A stretch of 64,000 nt of DNA from Acidobacteriaceae bacterium KBS 146 (GCA_000688615.1 JHVA01000001.1:1798001-1862000); one strand, 5' to 3'; numbered from the stretch's first letter, positions 17,670 to 25,927 are shown. Notes: generated from the sequence alone by a model not told the origin. Numbers and translations: made by a program.

Positions 17670-18701
17670 ATGGCTGCCATCAGATCGAAACCTGCCGGAG
17701 AGCTTGCGCTGATCGAACAGATCCGCCGAACCTTCACCTCGGGAAAAGCAAGTCGCCACAAGGGCGTTTCGTTGGGAATCGGGGATGATTGTGCCATTCT
17801 TCGGCCCCGTGCAGGACACGAGATCGTTGTCACCACTGACTTCACCCTTGAGAACCGGCACTTCCAGCGCAGTCTTCATCCCCCTGCGGCTGTTGGCCAT
17901 CGCTGCCTTGCACGCGGGCTGAGCGACCTGGCAGCAATGGGCGCAAAGCCTCTGGCTGCTTTCCTTTCACTTGCACTGCCCAGACAAATTCTTCAAACCG
18001 CCCGAGGCCGCAGGTGGATTGGAAACTTCCTGCAGGGAATGCGCGCCCTTGCCCATCAGTTCGACACGCCGCTGGCAGGCGGCGACACCTCGGAGTCGCC
18101 ACAGGACCTGATCTTCGCGGATATCATCCTCGTCGGCACCGCACCCCGGGGCCAATCCCTCCTCAGGTCAGGCGCCCACGCAGGAGATGCGCTTTACGTC
18201 ACCGGTTCACTGGGAGGCGCGCAGGCAGAGCTGTCAGCGCTTCTCAAGAGAGACCGGCGCCCCCGAGCGGATCGCTCGGGCCAGCATCCCCACCTCTTTC
18301 CGCAACCGCGTCTTGCCGTCGGCTCGGCCCTCCTGCGTCGTCATATGGCCAGCGCCGCCATCGACTTGAGCGATGGCCTCTCCACCGACCTCACGCATCT
18401 GTGCCAGTCCTCCCGACTTCGCGCTGAAGTCGATGCCGCCCTGCTCCCCCTTCATCCACTCGCTGCGCGACTGTCTTCCGCCAATGCACTGACTGCCGCA
18501 CTCAACGGCGGCGAAGACTACGAGTTGCTATTTGCCGCAAAGCCATCCATTCGAGTTCCCTCTCGAATCGCGGATGTTCCCATTACCCGCATCGGGACCC
18601 TCTTCCCTCGAAACGCACGACGGCCACTCATCACGTTGCATGGCTCCGACGGAAGCTCAACGGAGTTGAAGCCAGGCGGGTGGGAACACTTCGCCTCGTA
18701 G
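17670..18701 (+). CDS. thiL: Thiamine-monophosphate kinase
   Basis: The 343-residue ThiL of the PurM/AIRS ATP-grasp-like fold phosphorylates thiamine phosphate to thiamine diphosphate. Visible signatures: GIGDDCAILRP (N-terminal Mg/nucleotide loop), TTDFTLENRHF, GLSDLAAMGAKPLAAFLSLALP, GGDTS, IDLSDGLSTDLTHL and LNGGEDYELLFA. The length is as expected. The ATG at 17670 follows a lone TA-rich stretch with no strong ribosome site. No other thi genes are nearby. It is followed by a trans-sulfuration gene 40 bases downstream in the same direction. Confidence 0.92.
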   Translation: MAAIRSKPAGELALIEQIRRTFTSGKASRHKGVSLGIGDDCAILRPRAGHEIVVTTDFTLENRHFQRSLHPPAAVGHRCLARGLSDLAAMGAKPLAAFLSLALPRQILQTARGRRWIGNFLQGMRALAHQFDTPLAGGDTSESPQDLIFADIILVGTAPRGQSLLRSGAHAGDALYVTGSLGGAQAELSALLKRDRRPRADRSGQHPHLFPQPRLAVGSALLRRHMASAAIDLSDGLSTDLTHLCQSSRLRAEVDAALLPLHPLAARLSSANALTAALNGGEDYELLFAAKPSIRVPSRIADVPITRIGTLFPRNARRPLITLHGSDGSSTELKPGGWEHFAS

Positions 18702-18741
18702 GGCCTCATTGTTGAGTCTCCCACGCCCGTACAATCGATTC

Positions 18742-19863
18742 ATGCGTGAAGCGACAAAGATCATTCGCTCAACCCTCACTCAGGCCACTGCCGGCGAACC
18801 TCTTCATCCAGGCCCAGTCTTTGCAGCTCCTTATCACGCTCCCGGAGATCCATCGGGGATTCCCTACACCTATGCGCGTTCGCATAACCCCACGTGGACC
18901 CATCTGGAGAAAGCCATCGGCCAGATGGAATCGTCGGATGGCTATCGCGCCTCGGCTCTGGTGTTTGCCTCTGGCATGGCGGCCTGCACCGCCGTCTTTG
19001 GTGCTGTTCTGCGGCCCGGCGATGTCGTTGTGCTTCCTTCCAACGCCTACTTCGCCGCTCGCGTCCTCGCACAGGAATACTTCGCCAAGATGGGTGTCCA
19101 GGTCCGACTTGCGCCGACCGCGAACAACGCCCAGGCGGAGCACCTGGAAGGCGCAAAGCTGATCTGGATCGAAACCCCAAGCAACCCCACGATGGACGTC
19201 TGCGATATCGCCGCGCTCTCACAGGCCGCACGCCGCGCAGGTGCATTGGTCGCGGTCGACAACACAACGCCGACGCCGTTGGGACAGCTTCCGTTGGCTT
19301 TGGGCGCCGACCTCTCTGTCGCATCCGACACCAAAGCGATGACCGGCCACAGCGACATCCTTGTCGGACACGTCGCCGTCCGCGATCTTGAACTGCGCCA
19401 AAAGCTCGATCAATGGCGCACCCTCACAGGTGGCGTCCTGGGGCCGATGGAAGCCTGGCTCGCCTTGCGATCCATCGCCACTCTTCCGCTGCGTCTCGAA
19501 CGCGCCTGTCAGAACGCGCAGCGGATCGCCGAGTTTCTCTTCACACGCAGCGAGGTCGAGCAGGTTCTCTATCCCGGCCTGCCGTCGCATCCCGGTCACG
19601 CGATTGCGAAACAGCAGATGAAATATTTTGGTCCCGTGCTCAGCTTCATCCTGCCAGACAAGACAGCGGCAGAGACGTTTCTCAGCAGATCGAAGCTGCT
19701 CATCGACGCCACCAGCTTCGGAGGTGTGACTTCGTCCGCGGAACGCCGTGCACGCTGGGGCGGCGATCAGATTGCTGAGGGCTTCATTCGTCTGAGCGCA
19801 GGATGCGAAGACATCGAAGACCTGCTCGAAGACATCTCCCAGGCTTTGGACTCAATCCGCTAG
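18742..19863 (+). CDS. Trans-sulfuration family PLP enzyme (cystathionine gamma-synthase/lyase type)
   Basis: The 373-residue aminotransferase-fold enzyme shows YTYARSHNPTW (R-x-x-N-P-T family start), ALVFASGMAACTAV, IETPSNPTMDVCDI and VDNTTPTPLGQ. The PLP lysine is K198 in SDTKAMTGHSDI (family S-A-T-K-Y-x-x-G-H-S-D). The C-terminal half has SSAERRARWGG and IRLSAGCEDIEDLLED. Members include MetB, MetC, CGL and methionine gamma-lyase; specificity cannot be told by eye. The active-site motif is slightly unusual (A-M-T instead of Y-L-N). It probably acts on cysteine or methionine metabolism, fitting the sulfur-pathway genes 5 kb away. Confidence 0.85.
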   Translation: MREATKIIRSTLTQATAGEPLHPGPVFAAPYHAPGDPSGIPYTYARSHNPTWTHLEKAIGQMESSDGYRASALVFASGMAACTAVFGAVLRPGDVVVLPSNAYFAARVLAQEYFAKMGVQVRLAPTANNAQAEHLEGAKLIWIETPSNPTMDVCDIAALSQAARRAGALVAVDNTTPTPLGQLPLALGADLSVASDTKAMTGHSDILVGHVAVRDLELRQKLDQWRTLTGGVLGPMEAWLALRSIATLPLRLERACQNAQRIAEFLFTRSEVEQVLYPGLPSHPGHAIAKQQMKYFGPVLSFILPDKTAAETFLSRSKLLIDATSFGGVTSSAERRARWGGDQIAEGFIRLSAGCEDIEDLLEDISQALDSIR

Positions 19864-19943
19864 GTTATCTTTGCCGTCCTTCTGAGGCGTATCCGCCCAC
19901 CGAACCGCCGTCGCTCTTTGAGCAGTACTGCTAGCCTGCCGAC

Positions 19944-20519
19944 ATGGAAACTACGTTCCCCCATACCTGGACTGCTGAGATCCTCAAAGCTCCACCTTTG
20001 ATTGCGCCGGCGCGTCAGTTCACGTATCCGAGACAGATCGCCGGCGAGGAAGACGCGCTCGCCCGCGGAGCCTTGCTCCTGATGGTCCGCCCAAAAACGG
20101 GAGGATCGTTTCTCGGAACCTGTGCGCTCGGGTTTACCGATCCGTCAATGCCGACAGGGGTCTTCGCCTGCCCGAATCCAGATGAGCTCTGCGCTGTTGC
20201 CGGAGGTTACGCGTACATCGTGGACACGCAGAAACCCGAACACTCGACCCATATCCCATTGAAGCCGGCGACCGAGGTTCTCCCGATTCCTTCCCAGAAC
20301 CTTTTGATCTTTGTCGGCTTCCACAGCCTTTACGCATGGGGGCCGAACGGAGAGGTCTGGAAGACGGAGCGACTGAGCTGGGAGGGTATACGTATCACTG
20401 GCCTGCAAGATAACATCCTGCACGGAACCGGCTGGAATATGTTCACCGATCAGGACGTTCCCTTTACCGTCGATCTGCAGAACGGCACGCATACGGGCGG
20501 CGGGATCTCAACTCCGTAA
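19944..20519 (+). CDS. Conserved-looking unknown protein, 191 aa
   Basis: I do not recognise a family. The product is soluble with no signal peptide and is rich in beta-strand patterns and Gly (GVFACPNPDELCAVAGGYAYIVDT, LLIFVGFHSLYAWGPNGEVW, ILHGTGWNMFTDQDVPFTVDL). The W-G/D-type strand repeats hint at part of a beta-propeller, but only two to three blades would fit. It lies 80 bases after the PLP enzyme and converges on rsmD with nine bases between stops. Codon use is like its neighbours. Confidence 0.5.
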   Translation: METTFPHTWTAEILKAPPLIAPARQFTYPRQIAGEEDALARGALLLMVRPKTGGSFLGTCALGFTDPSMPTGVFACPNPDELCAVAGGYAYIVDTQKPEHSTHIPLKPATEVLPIPSQNLLIFVGFHSLYAWGPNGEVWKTERLSWEGIRITGLQDNILHGTGWNMFTDQDVPFTVDLQNGTHTGGGISTP

Positions 20520-20528
20520 CTGAGAGCT

Positions 20529-21098
20529 CTACTCTTCTGGCTTGATCGCAAAAAAGCTAAGAGCAGCGTCCCCTTGCTTGAGGACGCGAACCCTCTCCAG
20601 AGCTCCATAATTTTCCTCCAGCTCGAACTTCGCGCGATGCTCAGCAATCACCCTTGCGTCTTCGGCCAGCACCTCCCGCCCCTTCCCTCCGAGGAAAGAA
20701 AGGGTACGGTTGTACTCCTGTTCCGCTTCATAGGGAGGATCGAGGAAGACCAGATCCACCTTCTCCCCGCGCCGAAAGATTTCATTGAGGAATTCCTTAG
20801 CGCCGCGGCCTTCAATCTCGTATCCCCCAGTCACTTTCAATGCCGCAAGATTCTCACGGATGGCTTTCACCGCCGGCTGCGCGCTCTCCGCAAACCAGAC
20901 GAGCGCAGCATCCCGGCTCAGAGCTTCGATCCCGACAGCACCTGAGCCTGCATAGAGATCGGCGAATCGTGATCCGGCGATCCGTGGCGCGAGAACATTG
21001 AATAAGGTCTCCCGCAGGCGATCGCTCGTAGGCCTGGTCTTCATACCGTTTGGCGCAACCAGCGGACGCGATCGAAACCTCCCTGCAATCACACGCAT
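20529..21098 (-). CDS. rsmD: 16S rRNA (guanine(966)-N(2))-methyltransferase
   Basis: The 189-residue RsmD is nearly the standard length. The N-terminus MRVIAGRFRSRPLVAP and RPTSDRLRETLFNVL are family hallmarks. The SAM motif is FADLYAGSGAVGIEALSR, and the N-methyltransferase catalytic motif is LVFLDPPYE (D-P-P-Y). It methylates N2 of G966 in the 30S decoding area. The neighbour to its right reads divergently. Confidence 0.94.
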   Translation of the reverse strand: MRVIAGRFRSRPLVAPNGMKTRPTSDRLRETLFNVLAPRIAGSRFADLYAGSGAVGIEALSRDAALVWFAESAQPAVKAIRENLAALKVTGGYEIEGRGAKEFLNEIFRRGEKVDLVFLDPPYEAEQEYNRTLSFLGGKGREVLAEDARVIAEHRAKFELEENYGALERVRVLKQGDAALSFFAIKPEE

Positions 21099-21128
21099 CT
21101 TTCCTCCGCTTCAAAGTCCGCGCATACA

Positions 21129-22259
21129 ATGATAAGCATGCGAGCATGGTCCTTTCCGATCGGCAGGTTTCTTGGCGTGGAGATACGCATCCATACCTTC
21201 TTTCTTCTGCTGCTCGGCCTTGCCATCAGTTACTCCTCCGTCTCCGGCTCTACCGGTGCTCGCGGCTTTGCTCTCTGGCTCGTCCTGTTGTTTGCAGTCG
21301 TCGTTCGCGAGGTCGCCCGGGCGATCGCTGCTGCATGGTTCAACCTCGATCTTCGCAGCATCCTTCTCATTCCCACCGGCGGATTGCAGCAGTATGCAAC
21401 CCCTGAAGCCACCGAGGAGGCTGCAACGCCTGCCATCGGCAAACGCCTCGGGCTGGTTGGCCCCGTCGCAAACCTGCTCCTCGGCTTCTTCCTGGCTGCG
21501 GTCATCCTTGCAGTTGCGCCCGAGATCAATCTTTTAGAACGTCCCTGGCTCACCCCCTCCCATCTGATTCGCGCGGTCGTCTGGATCAATCTGCTGCTCG
21601 CTGCGGTCAATTTGCTCCCTGCTGCGCCTCTCGACGGTGGCCGCATCTTCCGTGGTGAGTTCTCCCGGAGCCACGGCGTACTGAAAGGAACGAAGGCCGC
21701 TGCGGGGCTTGGACAGATCATAGGAATCGTCTTTGCCATCGTAGGCTGCATCCTGCCCAATATGTGGCTCCTCATGATCGGCGCTTTCGTCTTTATCGGA
21801 GCCCACATGGACGACTCCAGCATGCTGTTGAACTCCGAGAACGATCCCGTGCTGATGCGCGATGTCATGCTGACTGACTACAGCATGCTTTCGGCATCCG
21901 ACACGCTGGAAGAAGCGCTGCAGCGCTCCGTCCACACGCTCCAGGATGTCTTCCCCGTTGTGCGCGGAAGCAATCTTGTAGGTGCTGTCTCTCGCCAGGG
22001 AATCGTCGAAGCCCTGCAGTCGGAAGGCAACGGTTACGTGCAGGGGGTCATGACGAAATCCTTCCAGACCGCCCAGTCCGACGACTCACTGGTCAAGACG
22101 CTACGCCGCATCATGGGGGGCCAGGGAGCCCAGTTGGTCCCCATCATGGATGGCGATCGCATCGTAGGCATCATCACGCCACAGAATCTCGCTCACTCCA
22201 TGGGGCTGCTGAATGCCCGGCGACGTCTGCTTCAGCAGGACCAGCGAGAGCAGGACTAG
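21129..22259 (+). CDS. Site-2-protease-family membrane protein with tandem CBS domains, active site degenerate
   Basis: The 376-residue S2P/M50 homologue has five to six membrane segments (about 22-240) and two CBS modules (about 245-300 and 308-365). The catalytic helix, normally HExxH, reads VVVREVARAIAAAWF: both His are Arg (R60, R64) while E61 stays. The third ligand region NLLPAAPLDGGRIF (D169) is intact. So the metal site is broken in two of three positions, and the protein is probably not a zinc protease. The CBS pair (AVVRGSNLVGAVSRQGIV..., VPIMDGDRIVGIITPQNL) could bind adenine nucleotides. A second ATG at codon 4 fits family starts (MRAWSFPIGR). rsmI follows 16 bases downstream. A pseudo-protease role like iRhom is inference. 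Confidence 0.85.
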   Translation: MISMRAWSFPIGRFLGVEIRIHTFFLLLLGLAISYSSVSGSTGARGFALWLVLLFAVVVREVARAIAAAWFNLDLRSILLIPTGGLQQYATPEATEEAATPAIGKRLGLVGPVANLLLGFFLAAVILAVAPEINLLERPWLTPSHLIRAVVWINLLLAAVNLLPAAPLDGGRIFRGEFSRSHGVLKGTKAAAGLGQIIGIVFAIVGCILPNMWLLMIGAFVFIGAHMDDSSMLLNSENDPVLMRDVMLTDYSMLSASDTLEEALQRSVHTLQDVFPVVRGSNLVGAVSRQGIVEALQSEGNGYVQGVMTKSFQTAQSDDSLVKTLRRIMGGQGAQLVPIMDGDRIVGIITPQNLAHSMGLLNARRRLLQQDQREQD

Positions 22260-22275
22260 GCCGTTTCTCTTCTTC

Positions 22276-23160
22276 ATGACCGTCTCTCCTGCCAATCACG
22301 ATCAGGATTCTCCCCTTGCCCCGGGTCTCTATCTGGTCGCCACGCCGATTGGCAATCTGGAAGACATCACGCTGCGGGCCCTCCGCGTGCTCCGCTCCGC
22401 TGACCGCATCGCGTGCGAAGACACCCGGCAGACCCAGAAGCTTCTGAATCACTTTGGCATCCAGACACCTACCATCAGCTACCACCTCCACAACGAAGGC
22501 TCCCGTGCCGAAGAACTGCTGGCGCAGTTGCAGGAGGGATCGCGCATCGCTGTAGTCTCGGATGCGGGAACTCCCGGCATCTCGGACCCGGGTCACGAGC
22601 TGGTGACTGCAGCCATCGCGGCAGGCATCGCTGTCTTTCCCATCCCGGGCGCGAACGCCGCCATCAATGCTCTGATCGCCAGCGGGCTTTCGACGGAGAG
22701 CTTCACCTTTCATGGTTTTCTTCCCGCCAAAGAGGGGCAGCGCCGCACCGTGCTCGAGCAACTTGCCCGCGACGGTGCCACGCACATCTTTTATGAAGCT
22801 CCCCACCGCATCCTCGATACCCTGTCCGATCTCCAAACGACCTTCGGCGCTGCACAGCACGTCGCCATCGGGCGCGAACTGACCAAGCTGCACGAAGAAT
22901 TCCTGCGCGGCCCGGTCAGTGAACTGCGCTCCCAGTTAGCCGCGCGCGCTGTTGTCCGTGGAGAGATCGTCCTTCTCTTCTCGCCTGCGCAGAATGACGC
23001 CGGTCCCACCACACGCAGCATCGCCGCGGACGTTGCGGCCCTCATGCAATCGGAATCTCTTTCAGAAAAAGACGCACTGAAGCGGGTTGCACGGGAGCGG
23101 GGCATCGGCAAAAGCGAAGCCTACCGCGAACTTCAGCGCGAACAGAATCGCTTACGGTAG
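22276..23160 (+). CDS. rsmI: 16S rRNA (cytidine(1402)-2'-O)-methyltransferase
   Basis: The 294-residue RsmI belongs to the tetrapyrrole-methylase fold. Motifs: LYLVATPIGNLEDITLRAL, EDTRQTQKLLNHFGI, VSDAGTPGISDPG, FPIPGANAAINALIASGL, FHGFLPAKEGQRR, YEAPHRILDTL and GRELTKLHEEFLRG. The ATG at 22276 gives the family start; earlier in-frame codons encode an unrelated stretch overlapping the previous gene. It 2'-O-methylates C1402 in the ribosomal P site. The C-terminal 40 residues hold a helical domain rich in Lys and Glu. It is probably translated from the same message as the S2P homologue. Confidence 0.93.
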   Translation: MTVSPANHDQDSPLAPGLYLVATPIGNLEDITLRALRVLRSADRIACEDTRQTQKLLNHFGIQTPTISYHLHNEGSRAEELLAQLQEGSRIAVVSDAGTPGISDPGHELVTAAIAAGIAVFPIPGANAAINALIASGLSTESFTFHGFLPAKEGQRRTVLEQLARDGATHIFYEAPHRILDTLSDLQTTFGAAQHVAIGRELTKLHEEFLRGPVSELRSQLAARAVVRGEIVLLFSPAQNDAGPTTRSIAADVAALMQSESLSEKDALKRVARERGIGKSEAYRELQREQNRLR

Positions 23161-23169
23161 CCCGCCAAT

Positions 23170-23580
23170 TCAGGTGCTCGATTTTGCATCTTTTTTCTCT
23201 TTCCAGAGAGAATTACGACCCACCCGTTGGTCTATTACCAATAATCTTCCCGTCTTGAGATGATGGTTCAGGCTGTCATTAATGAGTCCACCTGCGACTG
23301 TGCGGTTTGCTGCCTTATAACCACCGTTTAAGATTTGTTTCTTGATTTCCTTTTTGGTTAACGTGAAATCACCAGCGAGATCTAAGCAACTCTGAATGGC
23401 GTGCCAGGGAGTAACTGCAGATTCGTGAATAGCCCCAGAAAAACCCTCACGCGCCTTCAATAGGCCTTCTAGCAGCCTTATTTCGGCCATTACCTCAGGA
23501 GCCATCAATTCCAACTGCTCATAAAGCTCTTCGAGGTTCTTTCGCAGCTGAACAGATGAGCTTTTTGAGTAGGTCGGCAT
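23170..23580 (-). CDS. Unknown protein with coiled-coil and winged-helix-like C-terminus
   Basis: The 136-residue protein begins with a helical stretch (LRKNLEELYEQLELMAPEVMAEIRLLEGLL, likely coiled-coil). From about residue 60 it continues HAIQSCLDLAGDFTLTKKEIKKQI ... LKTGRLLVIDQRVGRNSLWKEKK. Three helices followed by two strands and a final W resemble HARE-HTH-type winged-helix domains, which occur in DNA-modification and RNA-polymerase-associated proteins. This is a pattern judgement, not a firm match. The gene is visibly less GC-rich than its neighbours, suggesting transfer. It lies nine bases from the rsmI stop, convergent. Confidence 0.5.
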   Translation of the reverse strand: MPTYSKSSSVQLRKNLEELYEQLELMAPEVMAEIRLLEGLLKAREGFSGAIHESAVTPWHAIQSCLDLAGDFTLTKKEIKKQILNGGYKAANRTVAGGLINDSLNHHLKTGRLLVIDQRVGRNSLWKEKKDAKSST

Positions 23581-23594
23581 CGAAGGAAGAGTCT

Positions 23595-24008
23595 TTACTC
23601 CCGCCCCTTCACCCGGTCATACATGTAGACGTCGCTCGTCGTCCCCAAAGACTCGTTATAAAGGCTCAATCCGCCGATCGCCTCTTTCAGCTCTTCGGTA
23701 AACTCATGCAACGAACGCAGATGATCTGCCGTCGCGGGAACCTCGACCTTGGACGTCCTGAAGAACTTCTGATATCCACGGTCGAGCAACCGGGCGATCT
23801 CGCCGTTTAACAGAATCCCGGCCCTGGCCAGAATCTCCGGGGTGCCGTCGGGAGCGGCAGCGATCTCGGCCGCACACCCGTACTTTCTCACCTGGAACGC
23901 GTTGGGCATCCGCTTTGCACCGTCCTGTGCAGGAGCTACATCAAATCGTTGACTGCCAAGAATCGAAAGGACATCGTTGAAGCTTCGCCGCGGGGACTTT
24001 TTCGCCAT
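23595..24008 (-). CDS. Unknown protein, 137 aa
   Basis: I do not recognise this protein. It starts basic (MAKKSPRRSFNDVLSILGSQRFDV), continues with KRMPNAFQVRKYGCAAEIAAAPDGTPEILARAGILLNGEIARLLDRGYQKFFRTSKVEVPATADHLRSL in shorter pieces, and ends SLYNESLGTTSDVYMYDRVKGRE. The last line resembles the C-terminal part of several Terriglobia unknowns. Starts at 24008, 24017 or 24020 are possible, and none has a strong ribosome site. It reads into the winged-helix-like gene 14 bases later, so the two likely form a unit, and diverges from the cysteine operon. Confidence 0.5.
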   Translation of the reverse strand: MAKKSPRRSFNDVLSILGSQRFDVAPAQDGAKRMPNAFQVRKYGCAAEIAAAPDGTPEILARAGILLNGEIARLLDRGYQKFFRTSKVEVPATADHLRSLHEFTEELKEAIGGLSLYNESLGTTSDVYMYDRVKGRE

Positions 24009-24093
24009 AAGTGCCATCATTTAGACTCAAAGTTAACTGTCGCATATCCGTCGGGATGCTTCAATCTGCGGAGGACGCGATTTCAGGAAACTC

Positions 24094-25044
24094 ATGATTA
24101 CCACCGTCAAACCGCTCGGCTCGACCATCTTCGAACGCATCGGGAACACGCCGCTGATCCGTCTCGATGGCCTTACCGCGCATTTTGGCGGCTCGGCCTC
24201 GGACATTCAGATCCTTGGCAAGGCGGAATGGGCAAATCCAGGCGGCTCCGTCAAGGATCGAGCCGCATCCGGCATTGTGTCCGACGCGCTCAACCGCGGC
24301 CTGCTTGGGAATGGAAAGGGGCTTCTCGACGCCACCAGCGGAAACACCGGGATCGCCTATGCCATGCTGGGAGCAGCTCTCAACTTCCCCGTCACACTTT
24401 GCATGCCTTCCAATGTCTCGCCGGAGCGCAAGAAGTACCTCGCAGCCTACGGAGCCAATATCGTCTGGACCAGCCCTGCGGACGGGTCCGACGGAGCCAT
24501 ACGAAAGGCTCGGGAGCTCGTAGCCGCTGAACCGGATCGGTACTTCTACGCCGATCAGTACTCCAATGACGAAAACTGGCGCGCCCACTATCGAACGACC
24601 GCCAACGAGATCTGGAAGCAGACCGATGGGCAGATTACCCACTTCGTGGCCGGTCTCGGAACCTCCGGAACCTTTATGGGAACCACGCGCCGCCTCAAGG
24701 AACTGAATCCCGCCATTCGCTGCATCTCCATGCAACCCGATTCGGCCTTCAACGGCCTGGAAGGCCTCAAGCACATGGCCACCGCCATCGTGCCCCGTAT
24801 CTACGATCCCACCCTCGCAGACGCCAATATCGACATGGACACTGAGGTGGCCTACAAGATGGCCCGCACTCTGGGGCGCCAACACGGCATCCTGGTCGGC
24901 ATCTCAGCCGCGGCCGTCGTCGCTGCCTCGCTTCAGGTTGCCGAGCAGGAGGCTCACGCCGGACGCGATGCCGTGATCGTAACCATCCTGCCGGACTCCG
25001 CAGAGAAGTACATGAGCGACCGCTTCTGGCAGGAGCAGGACTAG
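24094..25044 (+). CDS. cysM: Cysteine synthase, CysM/CysK family (protein-bound thiocarboxylate type by context)
   Basis: The 316-residue PLP enzyme of the O-acetylserine sulfhydrylase fold has IGNTPLIRL, PLP lysine K54 in WANPGGSVKDRAA, TSGNTGIAYAML, and GLGTSGTFMG for the phosphate loop. The end is SAEKYMSDRFW. A good site AGGAAA precedes the ATG. The next genes are a JAMM peptidase, a ubiquitin-like sulfur carrier and a MoeZ-like activator. That matches the mycobacterial CysM-Mec-CysO route, where O-phosphoserine is joined to the carrier thiocarboxylate. I therefore assign CysM from the context. The residues that select O-phosphoserine were not verified. Confidence 0.87.
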   Translation: MITTVKPLGSTIFERIGNTPLIRLDGLTAHFGGSASDIQILGKAEWANPGGSVKDRAASGIVSDALNRGLLGNGKGLLDATSGNTGIAYAMLGAALNFPVTLCMPSNVSPERKKYLAAYGANIVWTSPADGSDGAIRKARELVAAEPDRYFYADQYSNDENWRAHYRTTANEIWKQTDGQITHFVAGLGTSGTFMGTTRRLKELNPAIRCISMQPDSAFNGLEGLKHMATAIVPRIYDPTLADANIDMDTEVAYKMARTLGRQHGILVGISAAAVVAASLQVAEQEAHAGRDAVIVTILPDSAEKYMSDRFWQEQD

Positions 25045-25048
25045 ACCT

Positions 25049-25516
25049 ATGCTACACATCGACTACGCCAACTACGAATCCCTCCGCGCGCACGGCGAAG
25101 AGACCTACCCGCACGAGTGCTGCGGCGTACTTCTCGGTAAGTCCAACGCGGACGGCAACCACGTCCAGCAGATCGTCCGCGCAGGCAACACGCGCACGGA
25201 CTCTGCGCATAACCGGTACAACATCGCCCCCCAGGAGCTGGTAAAGATCCAGCGCCAGGCACGCGGTCTGGGTCTCGACATCGTGGGTTTCTATCACTCG
25301 CACCCCGATCATCCCGCCCAGTGGTCTCCCACAGACTTTGCGGAAGCCCACTGGATCGGTTGCTCCTACGTCATCACCGCGGTCGAGGAGGGCAAAGCCG
25401 CCATCACCAATTCCTTCCTCCTGTCCGGCACCAGCGAAGAAGACAAAAAATTTGAAGATCAGCCCATAGAGATCGAAGTCGCCGAACAAGTATCCCAGCA
25501 GAAAGGTCAGGCATGA
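25049..25516 (+). CDS. mec: JAMM/M67-family metallopeptidase (Mec-like)
   Basis: The 155-residue Mec/JAB1 peptidase has an N-terminal ETYPHECCGVLLG with the catalytic Glu (E23) and the full JAMM signature YHSHPDHPAQWSPTD, i.e. H-x-H and a downstream Asp as zinc ligands. In Mycobacterium the homologue cuts cysteine off the CysO carrier; in Pseudomonas (QbsD) it trims residues after Gly-Gly. Here both roles may be needed, because the carrier encoded next has residues beyond Gly-Gly. It starts four bases after the synthase and overlaps the carrier by four bases (ATGA), strongly suggesting translational coupling. Confidence 0.9.
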   Translation: MLHIDYANYESLRAHGEETYPHECCGVLLGKSNADGNHVQQIVRAGNTRTDSAHNRYNIAPQELVKIQRQARGLGLDIVGFYHSHPDHPAQWSPTDFAEAHWIGCSYVITAVEEGKAAITNSFLLSGTSEEDKKFEDQPIEIEVAEQVSQQKGQA

Positions 25517-25866
25517 ACATTCACATCCCAACTCCGCTCCGCACTTACACCGCAGGAGCCGAGACGGTCACCGTCCCCGGTACAACCGTCGCTGAGGTCT
25601 TCACCAACCTCACCTCCCAGTATCCCGATCTGAAGCAGCAACTCTTCAGCAACGAGGGCAAGCTCCGCTCCTTCGTCAACGTCTATCTCAACGACGAAGA
25701 TCTTCGTTATCTTCCCGAAAAAGAAGCCACCTCTGTCGCTGCAGCCGACGAACTCACCATCATCCCGTCTATTGCCGGTGGGACTGACCGTCCAGGTAAA
25801 GGCGCTTCGCGCAAAAACTCCTCCTCGCGGAATACTCCTTGTTGTAGCTGTTGTCCCCTCCTCTAG
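25513..25866 (+). CDS. cysO: MoaD/ThiS-like sulfur carrier (CysO-like) with C-terminal tail
   Basis: The ubiquitin-like carrier domain spans residues 1-90 (MNIHIPTPLRTYTAGAETV ... LRSFVNVYLNDEDL ... DELTIIPSIAGG), ending with the thiocarboxylate-forming Gly89-Gly90. Unlike textbook CysO, the frame continues for 27 more residues (TDRPGKGASRKNSSSRNTP, then CCSCC and PLL) before the TAG at 25864-25866. Such tails must be removed to expose Gly-Gly, presumably by the Mec-like protein, whose gene overlaps this one. The tail has four Cys, a basic middle and no obvious homologue. A sequencing indel is possible but the carrier itself is intact. MoeZ-like activation follows at 26055. Confidence 0.85.
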   Translation: MNIHIPTPLRTYTAGAETVTVPGTTVAEVFTNLTSQYPDLKQQLFSNEGKLRSFVNVYLNDEDLRYLPEKEATSVAAADELTIIPSIAGGTDRPGKGASRKNSSSRNTPCCSCCPLL

Positions 25867-25888
25867 TTCCATCCCCGAAAAATAGAAC

Positions 25889-25927
25889 CGTCATTCTGAG
25901 CCGAAGGCGAAGAATCCCTGTATTTTG
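25889..25927. repeat. Interspersed intergenic repeat, copy 2 (best preserved)
   Basis: Reads CGTCATTCTGAGCCGAAGG then CGAAGAATCCCTGTATTTT. It lies between the carrier gene and the MoeZ-like gene, about 130 bases before the latter's start. It is the clearest copy of the element also seen at 294, 28,584, 30,540 and 32,091. Confidence 0.6.
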
